Shown here in pieces: positions 1 through 7,974 of a stretch of DNA of 12,740 nucleotides (position 1 is its first letter; every line of letters begins with the position of its first letter). The DNA is taken from assembly GCA_017530275.1 (NCBI GenBank), contig JAFXMP010000016.1, forward strand, positions 1 through 12,740, read 5' to 3'. Under the pieces are notes generated by a model that made no database searches, had not been told where the DNA came from, and saw nothing but the letters and a program-made list of their open reading frames with translations. Source of the DNA: Clostridia bacterium (GTDB lineage Bacteria; Bacillota_A; Clostridia; Christensenellales; Aristaeellaceae). The position numbers were made by a program, and so were the translations under genes.

Positions 1-758
1 AAAGGGGCAAGGGGCGTGCCCTGACCGTCCGCCGGGGGCAGATTGCATTGAACGAACCATCTGCGCCAGAAGTTTGCGGCATAGTCTTCATTCCGGTCCT
101 GATAAGGCGCGCAAACGAACAGCGCCGTTCGGATTCTTTCTCCGGGTTTGAGCTTTACACACAGATCGTTGACTGACCGGGCTCGGTATTCCGTAACGCC
201 CTCCGCTTCAATATAACGGAAATCCGCCCGCCACGTTCCCGCCCAGCCGATGGCCAGCATCACGCCGCCATCGCCGTATTCCAGATTGAAATACGGAAAA
301 TAAACGTGGGTAGCACGCCCGCTGTTGGATTCAAAATACCGGGGTTGCGCACCGATGTCCAGGGCGTAAGGCCGGTAGGCGTTTACGTGATCCCCCAAAA
401 TGCCCTTGAGCGTGGGATGTTTGCCGGGGAAAGAAAGAACGGTTTCCGCGTCGGACAGCACGTCTGTGTCGTCCTGGCCCCGGTTTTCAAACCATACGGT
501 CCATTCCGTAACGCCAAAGCTGAAATAGTGGGCGCAGCGCAGCGTCACGCACAGGTTTTCGTCCTTCCGAAAGCGGAATTCCGCGGTTTCCTTGTCCGCG
601 CTCCGCTCCCTGCTTTCCCCCATGCAGGAAAACGCGCTTTCGGGAAAACCCTGGATCGGTACGCCGCCGTAAACAAACCGGAAAGGAAAACAGGCGGGAC
701 GCCGCAGGATGCCGTCAAACCAGGCGTCCGCCTCGGGATTTTGATAGGAAACGCCCAT
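1..758 (-). CDS. GH36-type glycosidase (alpha-galactosidase-like), N-terminal part, runs off left edge
   Basis: Open reading frame of 252 codons with no stop before the window edge, so only the N-terminal beta-sandwich region is visible and the catalytic barrel is outside. The start ATG (complement of 756-758) has an AAGGAG about 11 bases upstream. Recognition rests on a run typical of GH36/alpha-galactosidase-like proteins: WTVWFEN (residues 86-92), YFPYFNLEYGDGGVMLAIGW (about 153-172), a LKPGE turn (203-207) and NFWRRWF (229-235), which leads into the barrel. No signal peptide is seen, so it is probably cytoplasmic and would act on imported oligosaccharides or glycosides; the substrate cannot be told. 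It lies 47 bases downstream of queA with no obvious terminator between, so read-through from the ruv-queA operon is possible. The family assignment is from recalled motifs; catalytic aspartates are not visible. Confidence 0.72.
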   Translation of the reverse strand, partial: MGVSYQNPEADAWFDGILRRPACFPFRFVYGGVPIQGFPESAFSCMGESRERSADKETAEFRFRKDENLCVTLRCAHYFSFGVTEWTVWFENRGQDDTDVLSDAETVLSFPGKHPTLKGILGDHVNAYRPYALDIGAQPRYFESNSGRATHVYFPYFNLEYGDGGVMLAIGWAGTWRADFRYIEAEGVTEYRARSVNDLCVKLKPGERIRTALFVCAPYQDRNEDYAANFWRRWFVQCNLPPADGQGTPLAP

Positions 759-805
759 GGCAGGCTCATCTCCTTATGTTTGCGCTTTTTCTAACACCGC
801 TTGTT

Positions 806-1870
806 TTATCCTTCGGCCTCCACATAGAACGGCCCGGTTTCACTGCGCGTTATGAGCATACAATCCCCAAAGGAGAAGAAACGGTATTCTTTTTCCACTG
901 CTTCCCGGTAGGCGGAAAGGGCCTGCTTCCTTCCCATGATGGCTGAAACCAGCATCAGCAGGGTGGATTCGGGCAGGTGGAAATTGGTGAGCAGCACGTC
1001 GGTTGCCTTGAGCGTAACGCCGGGCGTAATGAAGATGCTGGTTTCCCCCATGCCGGGATGCACGATTCCCTTTTCGTCCGCCACGGTTTCCAGGGTGCGC
1101 ACGCTGGTGGTGCCGATGCACACGATGCGTCCGCCGTTTTTCCGGGCCGTGTTGATTTTATCCGCCGCTTCGGGGGTGACTTCGTAGTATTCGGAGTGCA
1201 TTTTGTGCTGGCTCACGTCCTCGGCTTTGACCGGACGGAAGGTGCCCAACCCCACATGCAGCAGCACGGGAACGACTTCAATGCCTTTTTCCCTGATGCG
1301 CTCCATCACCTCGGGTGTAAAGTGCAGCCCGGCAGTGGGGGCGGCGGCGCTACCCTCCTGCTTGGCGTAAATTGTCTGGTATTGGGAAGGGTCCTCCAGC
1401 TTTTCATGAATGTAAGGGGGCAGAGGCATCTCCCCCAGCCTGTCCAGCAGTTCTTCAAACACGCCCTCATAAAGAAACCTTACGATTCGCCCCCCCGCTT
1501 CGGTGGTATCGCCAATCTCCGCCCGCAGGATGCCGCCGCCGAAGGACACGGTCACGCCCTTTTTCAGCCGCCGTCCGGGACGCACCAAAGTCTCCCAGGT
1601 ATCTTTATCGATGCGTTTGAGCAGCAATACTTCCACCGGTACGCCCGTTTCTTCTTTTTCGCCCAGCAGCCGGGCGGGGATCACCTTGGTCTGGTTGATC
1701 ACCATCACGTCGCCGGGGCGCAGATAATCCGGCAGGTCGCGGAAAATTTTGTCCTCACGCAGACCCGTGTCCATGTGAATCAAAATCATGCGGGCGGCGT
1801 CTCGGGGTTCCATAGGCGTTTGAGCAATCAAGCGTTCCGGCAGATCATAATAAAAATCCGAGGTTTTCAT
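806..1870 (-). CDS. queA: S-adenosylmethionine:tRNA ribosyltransferase-isomerase
   Basis: QueA transfers and isomerises the ribosyl group of S-adenosylmethionine onto preQ1-modified tRNA, giving epoxyqueuosine at wobble position 34 of GUN-anticodon tRNAs. The 354-residue length is normal for the family. Family motifs appear in order: [10 protein letters not shown] (8-17), [16 protein letters not shown] (53-68), PPYI (151-154), PTAGLHFT (178-185), [10 protein letters not shown] (205-214), GTTSVRTLE (253-261), [13 protein letters not shown] (296-308) and [12 protein letters not shown] (329-340). The start ATG lies 7 bases after the acetyltransferase stop. The only ribosome binding site is an AAGGAAG about 12 bases upstream, inside the end of the previous gene, which suggests translational coupling. 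In many Clostridia ruvB is followed directly by queA and then tgt; here an acetyltransferase separates ruvB and queA and tgt does not follow. Confidence 0.97.
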   Translation of the reverse strand: MKTSDFYYDLPERLIAQTPMEPRDAARMILIHMDTGLREDKIFRDLPDYLRPGDVMVINQTKVIPARLLGEKEETGVPVEVLLLKRIDKDTWETLVRPGRRLKKGVTVSFGGGILRAEIGDTTEAGGRIVRFLYEGVFEELLDRLGEMPLPPYIHEKLEDPSQYQTIYAKQEGSAAAPTAGLHFTPEVMERIREKGIEVVPVLLHVGLGTFRPVKAEDVSQHKMHSEYYEVTPEAADKINTARKNGGRIVCIGTTSVRTLETVADEKGIVHPGMGETSIFITPGVTLKATDVLLTNFHLPESTLLMLVSAIMGRKQALSAYREAVEKEYRFFSFGDCMLITRSETGPFYVEAEG

Positions 1871-1877
1871 GGTCGGT

Positions 1878-2366
1878 TCATGCTTCCTTTGAGTATTGAT
1901 AGGCGATGCGGGGATCGCCGTTTTCCAGATAGATGATGCCGCAGCGCATAAAGTCGTTTTTGATCAAAGTGTGCTGCATGGGCTTGTTGTCCGCGTGAGT
2001 ATCGGCCCGCACTTCATCCGTAAATTGCAGGGCGTATTCCAGCGCCGTTTTCACTGCTCCGTGAATGGTTCCGTCGGTGCCAATGCGGTGAATGGTGCCG
2101 TAGGGCTTCCCGTTGGGCCATTGCCCATCCTCGATATACGCGTAAGTGGGGTCGTCGCCAAGAATAAAAGCGAACACCCCATGTATCCCGCCGTTTTCCT
2201 CTATCACGAACAACTGGCCCTTTTGAATGTCATCTTCCAATAAAGCCCGCTGGGGATAGCCGTTCACCCATTGCAGCATGTTGCCGGAAGCCCGCATAAA
2301 GGCGCGGGCGGCGGCGTAGACCGCAACAATCGCGTCCAAATCCTGTTTCTCTGCCAGACGAATCAT
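1878..2366 (-). CDS. GNAT-family N-acetyltransferase
   Basis: A 162-residue protein of the GNAT fold, which transfers acetyl from acetyl-CoA to an amine; the substrate is unknown. It begins [20 protein letters not shown], a typical GNAT beta1-alpha1 start. It then has [18 protein letters not shown] (beta2-beta4), an acetyl-CoA binding loop of the R-x-G-T-D-G-T type (near residue 96 onward) and a C-terminal [20 protein letters not shown] segment typical of the last GNAT helix and strand. The start ATG at 2364-2366 is preferred over an in-frame TTG 15 bases upstream, because GAGGAG sits 8-10 bases before the ATG and the TTG would lie inside the end of ruvB. The ruvB stop TGA overlaps this ribosome binding site and the gap is 11 bases, so translation is probably coupled. 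It is a passenger in the ruv-queA operon with no clear link to recombination or tRNA modification. Confidence 0.88.
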   Translation of the reverse strand: MIRLAEKQDLDAIVAVYAAARAFMRASGNMLQWVNGYPQRALLEDDIQKGQLFVIEENGGIHGVFAFILGDDPTYAYIEDGQWPNGKPYGTIHRIGTDGTIHGAVKTALEYALQFTDEVRADTHADNKPMQHTLIKNDFMRCGIIYLENGDPRIAYQYSKEA

Positions 2367-2377
2367 GATGTATCTCC

Positions 2378-3430
2378 TCAATCCAGTAAACTGGTCTGCT
2401 CTGCGTCCTGCACTTTTTCGCTGTAATTCGCTGGTGGCGTTTTGCCCAAATGTTCATAGGCCAGCGGGGTGCAGACCCGGCCCCGGGGCGTGCGCATGAT
2501 AAAGCCCAACTGCATCAGGTATGGTTCGTACACATCCTCGATGGTCACCGCGTCCTCCCCGGTGACTGCGGCCAGGGTATCCAGGCCCACCGGTCCGCCG
2601 CCGAATTTATCCGTCATGGCGGAGAGCACCACCCGGTCGACGCGGTCAAGGCCCAGCGCGTCCACGTCCTGCATATTCAGGCTGTCCCGGGCCACCTCGG
2701 CGGTGATATGCCCGTCAGCCCTTACCTGGGCAAAATCCCGCACGCGCTTGAGCAAGCGGTTGGCGATACGGGGCGTGCCCCGGCTGCGGCGGGCGATTTC
2801 CATGATGCCGCTTTCATCATAGGGCATGCCCAGAATGGAAGCGCTGCGGCCTACGATGCGGGAAAGCTCCTCCGGCGTGTACATTTCCAGCCGGAACACG
2901 ATGCCGAACCGGTCCCGAAGGGGCGCGGACAAACGGCCTGCCCGGGTGGTGGCCCCGACCAGGGTAAATTTGGGCAGGTCAAGCCGCATGCTTCGGGCGG
3001 TGGGCCCTTTGCCGATCATGATATCCAGGGCGTAATCCTCCATGGCGGGATACAGCACTTCCTCCACGGCCCGGGACAGCCGATGGATTTCATCAATGAA
3101 CAACACATCGCCCTGGTTCAGATTCGTCAAAATGGACGCCAGGTCACCGGGCCGCTCAATGGCCGGACCGGAGGTGACCCGGATGTTTTGGCCCATTTCC
3201 GACGCCACGATGCAGGCCAGGGTGGTTTTGCCCAGCCCCGGCGGGCCGTACAGCAGCATATGATCCAGCGCGTCGTGGCGCTTGAGCGCCGCGCTGATAT
3301 AGATTTGCAGGCTGCTTTTCACCTTTTCCTGGCCGATATATTCCCGCAGATTATGCGGCCGCAGGGACAGGTCCAGGTCTTCATCTTCCCTGCGTATCCC
3401 GGTCATCACCAAACGATCATCCTGTGGCAT
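2378..3430 (-). CDS. ruvB: Holliday junction branch migration ATPase RuvB
   Basis: RuvB is the AAA+ hexameric motor that drives Holliday-junction branch migration with RuvA during recombinational repair. The 350-residue length is usual. Visible motifs: Walker [10 protein letters not shown] (62-70), Walker B FIDEIH (111-116), sensor-1 GATTRAG (159-165), an LRDRFG segment (171-176) carrying a likely arginine finger, and sensor-2 [10 protein letters not shown] (218-227). A C-terminal winged-helix domain follows, ending around [13 protein letters not shown]. The start ATG has AAGGAGG 8 bases upstream. Unlike ruvC-ruvA (15-base gap), it is separated from ruvA by 126 bases holding a long hairpin just upstream of the ribosome binding site. 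Confidence 0.98.
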   Translation of the reverse strand: MPQDDRLVMTGIRREDEDLDLSLRPHNLREYIGQEKVKSSLQIYISAALKRHDALDHMLLYGPPGLGKTTLACIVASEMGQNIRVTSGPAIERPGDLASILTNLNQGDVLFIDEIHRLSRAVEEVLYPAMEDYALDIMIGKGPTARSMRLDLPKFTLVGATTRAGRLSAPLRDRFGIVFRLEMYTPEELSRIVGRSASILGMPYDESGIMEIARRSRGTPRIANRLLKRVRDFAQVRADGHITAEVARDSLNMQDVDALGLDRVDRVVLSAMTDKFGGGPVGLDTLAAVTGEDAVTIEDVYEPYLMQLGFIMRTPRGRVCTPLAYEHLGKTPPANYSEKVQDAEQTSLLD

Positions 3431-3451
3431 GAATGAGCCTCCTTAAGGACG

Positions 3452-3490
3452 GCGGAGACACCGCTTTTGTGTCAAAGGCGGTTTCTCCGC
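3452..3490 (-). promoter_or_regulatory. Long stem-loop in the ruvA-ruvB gap, just upstream of the ruvB ribosome binding site
   Basis: Arms 3452-3464 and 3478-3490 pair over 13 positions with one mismatch (C3459/T3483). The stem can extend inward by one G-T wobble and four more pairs to a 3-base loop, giving about 18 pairs. On the coding (minus) strand it is not followed by a T-tract but by CCTTAAGGAGG, which contains the ruvB Shine-Dalgarno, so it does not look like an intrinsic terminator. Plausible roles are mRNA stabilisation or processing, or control of ruvB translation; this is inference. Confidence 0.65.
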
Positions 3491-3556
3491 GCCTCTTCCG
3501 AAAACCAGATCGGATATGATCTCGGTTGTTGTACGAAATATGATTCCCGTGTTACG

Positions 3557-4162
3557 TTAAAATCCTGCCATGCTGCGCAGTGCCAGCCGCACCAGTTCGT
3601 TGGCGGAATCGCTTTGTCCCCGCACCTGGGAAACGGCCTTGGCCGCTTCGGCGGCGGTATAGCCAAGGGCCTGCAAAGCAGCCAAGGCTTCCTGGGCTGC
3701 GTCCTCCTGTACGGGCGTAAAGCTGCCCGCAGGCGTTCCAGGAGCAGCGCCGAAATCGCTTTCGTCCACCTTTTCTTTCAGCTCCAAGGCGATGCGCTGA
3801 GCAGTTTTCTTCCCCACGCCAGGCGCGCGGGAAAGGGCGGTAATATCGCCGGTAACGATTGCCAAGGTCAAATCGCGCAAGGGCATGGAACCTAAAATGC
3901 TAAGCGCCACCTTGGGGCAGATGCCGCTGACGGCCAGCAGGCGGGAAAACATCCTTTTTTCTTCCTGGGTGGCAAAGCCGAAAAGCTCCATAGCGTCCTC
4001 TTTGACGGACAACACGGTGTACACTTTCATACTTTCGCCTGTGGGCGGGGTCTCCTGAAGCGTGTTCATACTGACGTTCAGCAGGTATCCCACGCCGTTC
4101 ACGTCGATCACCAAGCTGTTTGGCCCTTTTTCGGCAACTTTGCCGTTCAGATACGCATACAT
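3557..4162 (-). CDS. ruvA: Holliday junction DNA-binding protein RuvA
   Basis: RuvA binds the four-way junction as a tetramer and loads RuvB. The 201-residue protein shows the three-domain plan: an N-terminal OB-fold (1 to about 64, beginning MYAYLNGKVAEKGPNSLVIDV), then two helix-hairpin-helix motifs, LAVSGICPKVALSIL (76-90) and APGVGKKTAQRI (113-124). An acidic, proline-rich linker (about 133-152) and a C-terminal RuvB-contacting helical domain follow (EALAALQALGYTAAEAAKAV, 158-177). The start ATG lies 15 bases after the ruvC stop with GGAGG in between, which indicates co-transcription and probably co-translation with ruvC. Confidence 0.97.
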   Translation of the reverse strand: MYAYLNGKVAEKGPNSLVIDVNGVGYLLNVSMNTLQETPPTGESMKVYTVLSVKEDAMELFGFATQEEKRMFSRLLAVSGICPKVALSILGSMPLRDLTLAIVTGDITALSRAPGVGKKTAQRIALELKEKVDESDFGAAPGTPAGSFTPVQEDAAQEALAALQALGYTAAEAAKAVSQVRGQSDSANELVRLALRSMAGF

Positions 4163-4177
4163 GGATTTTCCTCCAGG

Positions 4178-4672
4178 TTACTTCATCAAAAACTGTTCTT
4201 TCATCCGACCCGAGGCCGCGTGGGTCAGGGCGGCGGCTACTGCGTCCGCCGCGTCATCGGGGCGGATGACGGCGGATATGTTCAAAAGCATTTTCACCAT
4301 CTGCTGCACCTGCATTTTATCGGCTTTGCCATAGCCCGTCACCGCCTGCTTGATCTGCATGGGGGTGTATTCGTACATGGGCAGTCCGCTGTCCGCGCAG
4401 GCGCACAAGGCTACCCCCCGGGCGGCGGAAACATTCATGGCGGTGGTGATATTGTTGCCGAAAAAAAGCTCCTCGAACACGATTTCCTGGGGTTGATACA
4501 CGGTAATCAATTCCTGGACGCCCTGAAAAATATGAAGCAGCCTCCGCTGAAACGGCATGTCCGGCGTGGTAATCACCGCGCCGCACTCCACCAGGCGGTT
4601 CTTCCCATTTTCCGTATCCAGCACGCCCCATCCCATGGTAGCCAAGCCCGGATCGATCCCCAAAATGCGCAT
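4178..4672 (-). CDS. ruvC: Holliday junction resolvase RuvC (crossover junction endodeoxyribonuclease)
   Basis: RuvC is the metal-dependent endonuclease that cuts Holliday junctions symmetrically after RuvAB branch migration. The 164-residue protein has the family start MRILGIDPGLATMGWGV with catalytic D7, an EIVFEELFF strand carrying the second acidic residue (E67 by alignment with the E. coli IEQVF segment), and a C-terminal DDAADAVAAALTH with D140 and D143. All four catalytic acids are therefore present. It is the first gene of the operon: a consensus promoter lies just upstream, giving a leader of only about 20 bases with an AAAGGGG ribosome binding site. Confidence 0.97.
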   Translation of the reverse strand: MRILGIDPGLATMGWGVLDTENGKNRLVECGAVITTPDMPFQRRLLHIFQGVQELITVYQPQEIVFEELFFGNNITTAMNVSAARGVALCACADSGLPMYEYTPMQIKQAVTGYGKADKMQVQQMVKMLLNISAVIRPDDAADAVAAALTHAASGRMKEQFLMK

Positions 4673-4698
4673 AAAGCACCCCTTTCCAATACCATGCC

Positions 4699-4727
4699 AT
4701 TATAGAACATATGTGCGCTTTTGTCAA
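4699..4727 (-). promoter_or_regulatory. Sigma-A promoter of the ruvC-ruvA-ruvB operon
   Basis: On the minus strand there is a perfect TTGACA (complement of 4722-4727), a 17-base spacer and a perfect TATAAT (complement of 4699-4704). The predicted transcription start is near 4692, about 20 bases before the ruvC ATG. No SOS (LexA/DinR) box was recognised around it, so expression may be constitutive; that last point is inference. Confidence 0.9.
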
Positions 4728-4744
4728 TTCTCATAAAAAGCATG

Positions 4745-4779
4745 AAAAAAGAATTGCCATTGACAGCAACGGCAATTCT
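4745..4779 (-). terminator. Rho-independent terminator of the ABC importer operon
   Basis: Arms AGAATTGCC (4750-4758) and GGCAATTCT (4771-4779) form a 9-bp stem, with three further pairs possible inside after one mismatch. On the minus strand the stem is followed by TTTTTT (complement of 4745-4750). It lies about 20 bases past the permease stop codon and just before the ruvC promoter, so it insulates the two minus-strand operons. Confidence 0.9.
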
Positions 4780-4797
4780 GAACGGGTGTGCGATCGC

Positions 4798-6624
4798 TTA
4801 ACCGCCCACGCCTTTATCGATGGAAGCCCCCGTCAGCTTATTGACGATGAAATTCACCAGCAGCACCACGATGATGATCAGCAGGTTGATGGCGTTGCCA
4901 AACTGGGCCCAGCCCTTTTCGGAGTACTGCATCAGCATGGTGGTAAGGATGGTATTGCTCGTAGGAACCAGCAGCACGAACAGGCTGAGTTCACGCATGC
5001 AGGATACCATAGGCAGCAGATAGCCGCTTAAGAAGCTGGATTTTTGAATGGGGACGATGATCCGCGACATCCGCTTCCACCAGGGAATGCCAGTGATCAA
5101 GGCGGATTCCTCGATTTCACCGGACAATTGCAGCATGGCGTTCACGCCGGAACGGGACGCGAAGGGCAGATATTTTACCGAGCCGACCAACGCCAACAGC
5201 AGGAACCCCCTCAGCCACGGGATTTTGCTGCTCATAGCCAGATAAATTGCGCCGAAGGCGAGGGAAGGCATCAGGTAGGGAAAGAAGGAAAGGGAATTGA
5301 CCCACGAGGAAAAACGGCTGCCCCTGCGTTTCGCCACGCCGTAGCCTACCAGAATGCCGCAGGTGCCGGCAATCAGCGAGCAGGTGGCGGCCAAGCCTAA
5401 GCTGTAGCCCAGAGCGTTCCATACTTTGGGATTCAGCAAAATACCGGTGGAATCACCCTGATCCAGACGTTCCTGCAGGTTGGTGCCGATCCAGAAATCC
5501 AATGTCATATTGCTCAGGCTGTAGTCCCCAGCCTTGACAATGATGGATTCCATGGCGAAGGTGATCAGCGGCACCACGGCCACCAGCAGCAGGATAATGA
5601 CCAGCAGGATTGCCACGGGCCTGTTAGCTTTGCCCAAGTTAATTTTACTGATCTGGCCAGATTTTCCGGTTACGGTGGTGAACTGTTTGCGGCTGTTCGT
5701 CACCTTCTGGTTCAAAAGCAGGATGGCCACGCCGAACAGGATCATCACCGCCACAATGATGTACGCCTGGCCGGGATAGCTGTCCATGAGGGACTTCATC
5801 TTGGTGCTCAGCACGTAGTAGCGCACCGGCGACCCTAAGAATACGGGCACGGAATACGCGCTCATGGAGCTGGCGAACACCAGCAGGAAAGTGCTGAGCA
5901 TGGCGGGTTTCACGATGGGCAGCGTAATGTGCCAGATAATGCGGGGACGGCTGGTCCGCAGGATCGTGGCCGCTTCCTCCAAATTGGCGTCCATGTTCCG
6001 AAGGATGCCGCCGATGAGAATATAAGCGAATGGCGCGTAATGCAGCCCCAGCACCAGAGCGATGGGGAAAGCTCCATATACGAACCATTCCGGCATATAA
6101 ACGCCGAATATGGCGGCCATGATGCCATTGGAAGTCTTGAGGCCGATGTTCACGTTTTTGAAGAAAGCTTCCCAGAACAGCGCCAGCGTCCAGGAGGGCA
6201 TGATATAGGGGAACGTGAACACGCCAGAAACGAATTTCTTGTATTTCAGGTTGGTGCGGGTCACCAAAAAGGCGACCGTGCCGCCAAACAGAATGGCAAT
6301 GATCGACGCGGACAGGGAAACGATCAGCGTATTCAGGAAGGGTTGGTAAAACTGGATCCAGCTGTAATCATTTTCCGATGTGGCAAACAGCCTTTGGAAA
6401 TGGTACAGGGATAATGTTCCCGCCGCTTCCTTGGCAGCCCTGGCTTCGCGGCCCACGTGGATGGTGAACGTTTCCACCAGCATGGAAAGCAGCGGATACA
6501 GGGTCAGCGCTGCCAGCGCGACCAGAAAAACGAGCAGGATGACATTCGCCGGCCTTGAAAGCCAGGACCGTACCCGGCCCCACAGCCTGCGAATTTTCAT
6601 GTTTTGGGTTTTAGCCTGATCCAT
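4798..6624 (-). CDS. ABC importer permease, fused double-domain (Fe3+/FbpB-ThiP-like type)
   Basis: A 608-residue inner-membrane protein with two copies of the binding-protein-dependent transport (BPD) permease domain fused in one chain, as in FbpB/ThiP-type ferric-iron, thiamine and phosphonate importers. About twelve hydrophobic segments are seen, the first at about 28-48 after a basic cytoplasmic N-terminus. Each half carries an EAA coupling loop that would contact an ATPase: EEAATILRTSRPRIIWHITLP (about 216-236) and EESALITGIPWWKRMSRIIVP (about 505-525). Each half also has a matching FPYIMPSWTLALFWEA / FFPYLMPSLAFGAIY segment, which shows internal duplication. The gene lies downstream of the binding-protein gene, separated by two hairpins, and ends before a terminator. 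No ATPase gene is in the operon. The substrate is not readable from sequence. Confidence 0.92.
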   Translation of the reverse strand: MDQAKTQNMKIRRLWGRVRSWLSRPANVILLVFLVALAALTLYPLLSMLVETFTIHVGREARAAKEAAGTLSLYHFQRLFATSENDYSWIQFYQPFLNTLIVSLSASIIAILFGGTVAFLVTRTNLKYKKFVSGVFTFPYIMPSWTLALFWEAFFKNVNIGLKTSNGIMAAIFGVYMPEWFVYGAFPIALVLGLHYAPFAYILIGGILRNMDANLEEAATILRTSRPRIIWHITLPIVKPAMLSTFLLVFASSMSAYSVPVFLGSPVRYYVLSTKMKSLMDSYPGQAYIIVAVMILFGVAILLLNQKVTNSRKQFTTVTGKSGQISKINLGKANRPVAILLVIILLLVAVVPLITFAMESIIVKAGDYSLSNMTLDFWIGTNLQERLDQGDSTGILLNPKVWNALGYSLGLAATCSLIAGTCGILVGYGVAKRRGSRFSSWVNSLSFFPYLMPSLAFGAIYLAMSSKIPWLRGFLLLALVGSVKYLPFASRSGVNAMLQLSGEIEESALITGIPWWKRMSRIIVPIQKSSFLSGYLLPMVSCMRELSLFVLLVPTSNTILTTMLMQYSEKGWAQFGNAINLLIIIVVLLVNFIVNKLTGASIDKGVGG

Positions 6625-6674
6625 TCAGGGATTCCCCCTTTGGGATGGAAAATTCAATCGACTGTAAAAGAATC

Positions 6675-6701
6675 CGGCGGGACGGGCGAACCGTCCCGCC
6701 G
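6675..6701 (-). promoter_or_regulatory. GC-rich hairpin between binding protein and permease genes
   Basis: A perfect 11-bp inverted repeat (6675-6685 and 6691-6701, CGGCGGGACGG paired with its complement) with a 5-base loop. On the minus strand it is followed by GATTCTTTTAC, only a weak T-tract. It fits a partial terminator or an mRNA 3'-end stabiliser that lets more binding protein than permease be made, a common arrangement in importer operons. The role is inferred. Confidence 0.7.
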
Positions 6702-6706
6702 AGAGG

Positions 6707-6725
6707 AAAAGCGCAAAACGCTTTT
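6707..6725 (-). promoter_or_regulatory. Short hairpin directly after the binding-protein stop codon
   Basis: Arms AAAAGCG (6707-6713) and CGCTTTT (6719-6725) with a 5-base loop, beginning immediately after the TAA at 6726-6728. It stacks in tandem with the GC-rich hairpin 5 bases further downstream on the minus strand. Probably part of the same attenuating or stabilising structure. Confidence 0.5.
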
Positions 6726-7868
6726 TTATTTCTGGCAGTGCTGCAGAATGAAGTCTTCTACTTCAAAGCTTTCCAGGATATAATCCGCGTCTTCCATGAC
6801 CAGGGCGGACTTCCACACGTCGATGGTCAGGTCGCCTTCGTTCACGGTGATAGCGGGGTTGGGGGAATAAGCGCCGATGCTCTTGCCCCAGGGCTTGAAG
6901 CCTTCCTGGGTCATCAGGTATTCGATGAACAGCATAGCGGTGTAGGGCCGAGTGGCTTTGGTGTTCACCATGGTATACATGGGATACATAAAGCCGGCAA
7001 AGGGCTCCACGGCATAGCCGTTGGCAGAGGCGTCGTACTGGGCCACGGTCAGGTTATCAGTGAGCACGGAGGAGGAGCGCAGCTTGCTTAATACGAACAG
7101 GCCGATCTTGCCAGCGGCGGTTTCCTGGCTCACTTCTTCCGCGATGGTGGTATCAGACTTGCCGAAGGTGACGTTGTCCAGGAATTCGGCCACCCACTTG
7201 TATCCGGCGTTCTTGTAGCTGCCCAGATCGATTTCTTCGCCCTTCCAGGCTTTGTAGGCTTCCGCCAGCTTGTCGGCCCATTCGGGCTTGGTGCACATGA
7301 CCAGGAAGTTCATGTTCACTTTTTCGCTTTCGGGATTCTTGAAAATGACGCTGCCCTTCATTTCGGGAGCGGTCAGTTCCCAAACGTTTTTAATGGCGGG
7401 CACATTGTCGCCTAAGTTGTTGTAAATGAACAGCTTGTTGATGTACTGGTGCACCAGGGCGGGCTGCTGATCGCCTTCATCCAGCGCGTCCTTCACGGAG
7501 GCAGGCACGAAATTGATCACCAGTCCCTCGTCGATAGCGTCAGTCAGCTGAGCGCCATCCTGGATCATTACCATATCGGCGGCGGCGCTGCCGGTTTCGT
7601 TGCGTAGCTTGGTGTAGATTTCCTGGTCCTTCAGGTTGTTGGATTCGTAGGGGATATCGTACAGTGCGGCGAATTCCTCAGCGGCGGTGGAAATGCGGCT
7701 GGTGTTGCCATACACCACGAAGTTGCCGGTTTCGGCCTTGGCTTTTTCTACCAGTTCGTCATGGGTCAGGGTTTGGCCCACTTCCACATCGGCGGCCACG
7801 TCGGCCAGGGCGTGCACAGCACAGAGCGCCATGATCAGCGCCAGAAGGATCGCAGTAAGTTTTTTCAT
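6726..7868 (-). CDS. ABC importer extracellular solute-binding protein (family 1, FbpA-like group)
   Basis: A 380-residue secreted protein. The ATG at 7866-7868 is chosen over an upstream in-frame start because AAGGAGG lies 8 bases before it and a classic signal peptide starts there: MKKL, a hydrophobic core, then HALA (19-22) before D23 as a signal-peptidase I site. A cysteine at residue 16 is preceded by MAL and does not make a lipobox. The mature part begins with an FVVYGNTSRISTAAEEFAAL segment like those of iron/phosphonate-type binding proteins, followed by a KDQEIYTKLRNE stretch, ADMVMIQDGAQL and a C-terminal AMLFIEYLMTQEGFKPWG typical of periplasmic-binding-protein family 1. It would deliver ligand to the permease encoded downstream; the ligand is unknown. 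Lack of a lipid anchor would be unusual for a one-membrane cell. Confidence 0.9.
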   Translation of the reverse strand: MKKLTAILLALIMALCAVHALADVAADVEVGQTLTHDELVEKAKAETGNFVVYGNTSRISTAAEEFAALYDIPYESNNLKDQEIYTKLRNETGSAAADMVMIQDGAQLTDAIDEGLVINFVPASVKDALDEGDQQPALVHQYINKLFIYNNLGDNVPAIKNVWELTAPEMKGSVIFKNPESEKVNMNFLVMCTKPEWADKLAEAYKAWKGEEIDLGSYKNAGYKWVAEFLDNVTFGKSDTTIAEEVSQETAAGKIGLFVLSKLRSSSVLTDNLTVAQYDASANGYAVEPFAGFMYPMYTMVNTKATRPYTAMLFIEYLMTQEGFKPWGKSIGAYSPNPAITVNEGDLTIDVWKSALVMEDADYILESFEVEDFILQHCQK

Positions 7869-7974
7869 GAAATGTTCCTCCTTAAAAGTTTTCTTTTTAT
7901 CTTCACCGCGCCACAGCACGGGAAAGGATCATGAGTAAAACCACGCTTGCTTTTCAATTCTCTCAGCCTTTTTC

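Noticed and set aside
977..1936. Long plus-strand open frame opposite queA
   Set aside because: It is antisense to a clear queA gene, with composition typical of a shadow frame (rich in H, G, R and Q), no ribosome binding site and no recognisable motif.
2367..2381. TTG start for the acetyltransferase five codons upstream of the ATG
   Set aside because: It overlaps the end of ruvB, has no ribosome binding site at the right distance, and its codons include the Shine-Dalgarno used by the ATG at 2366.
2450..3436. Long plus-strand open frame opposite ruvB
   Set aside because: It is fully antisense to ruvB, which carries all its catalytic motifs; the translated sequence looks like a shadow of the GC-rich codon pattern.
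7869..7970. Possible thiamine (TPP) riboswitch in the importer leader because of GGCTGAGAG near its start
   Set aside because: Only the CTGAGA element is present. The upstream GGGGTGC strand would fall in the promoter, and the CCTGATC and TAATACCAGCGTAGGGA parts are missing.
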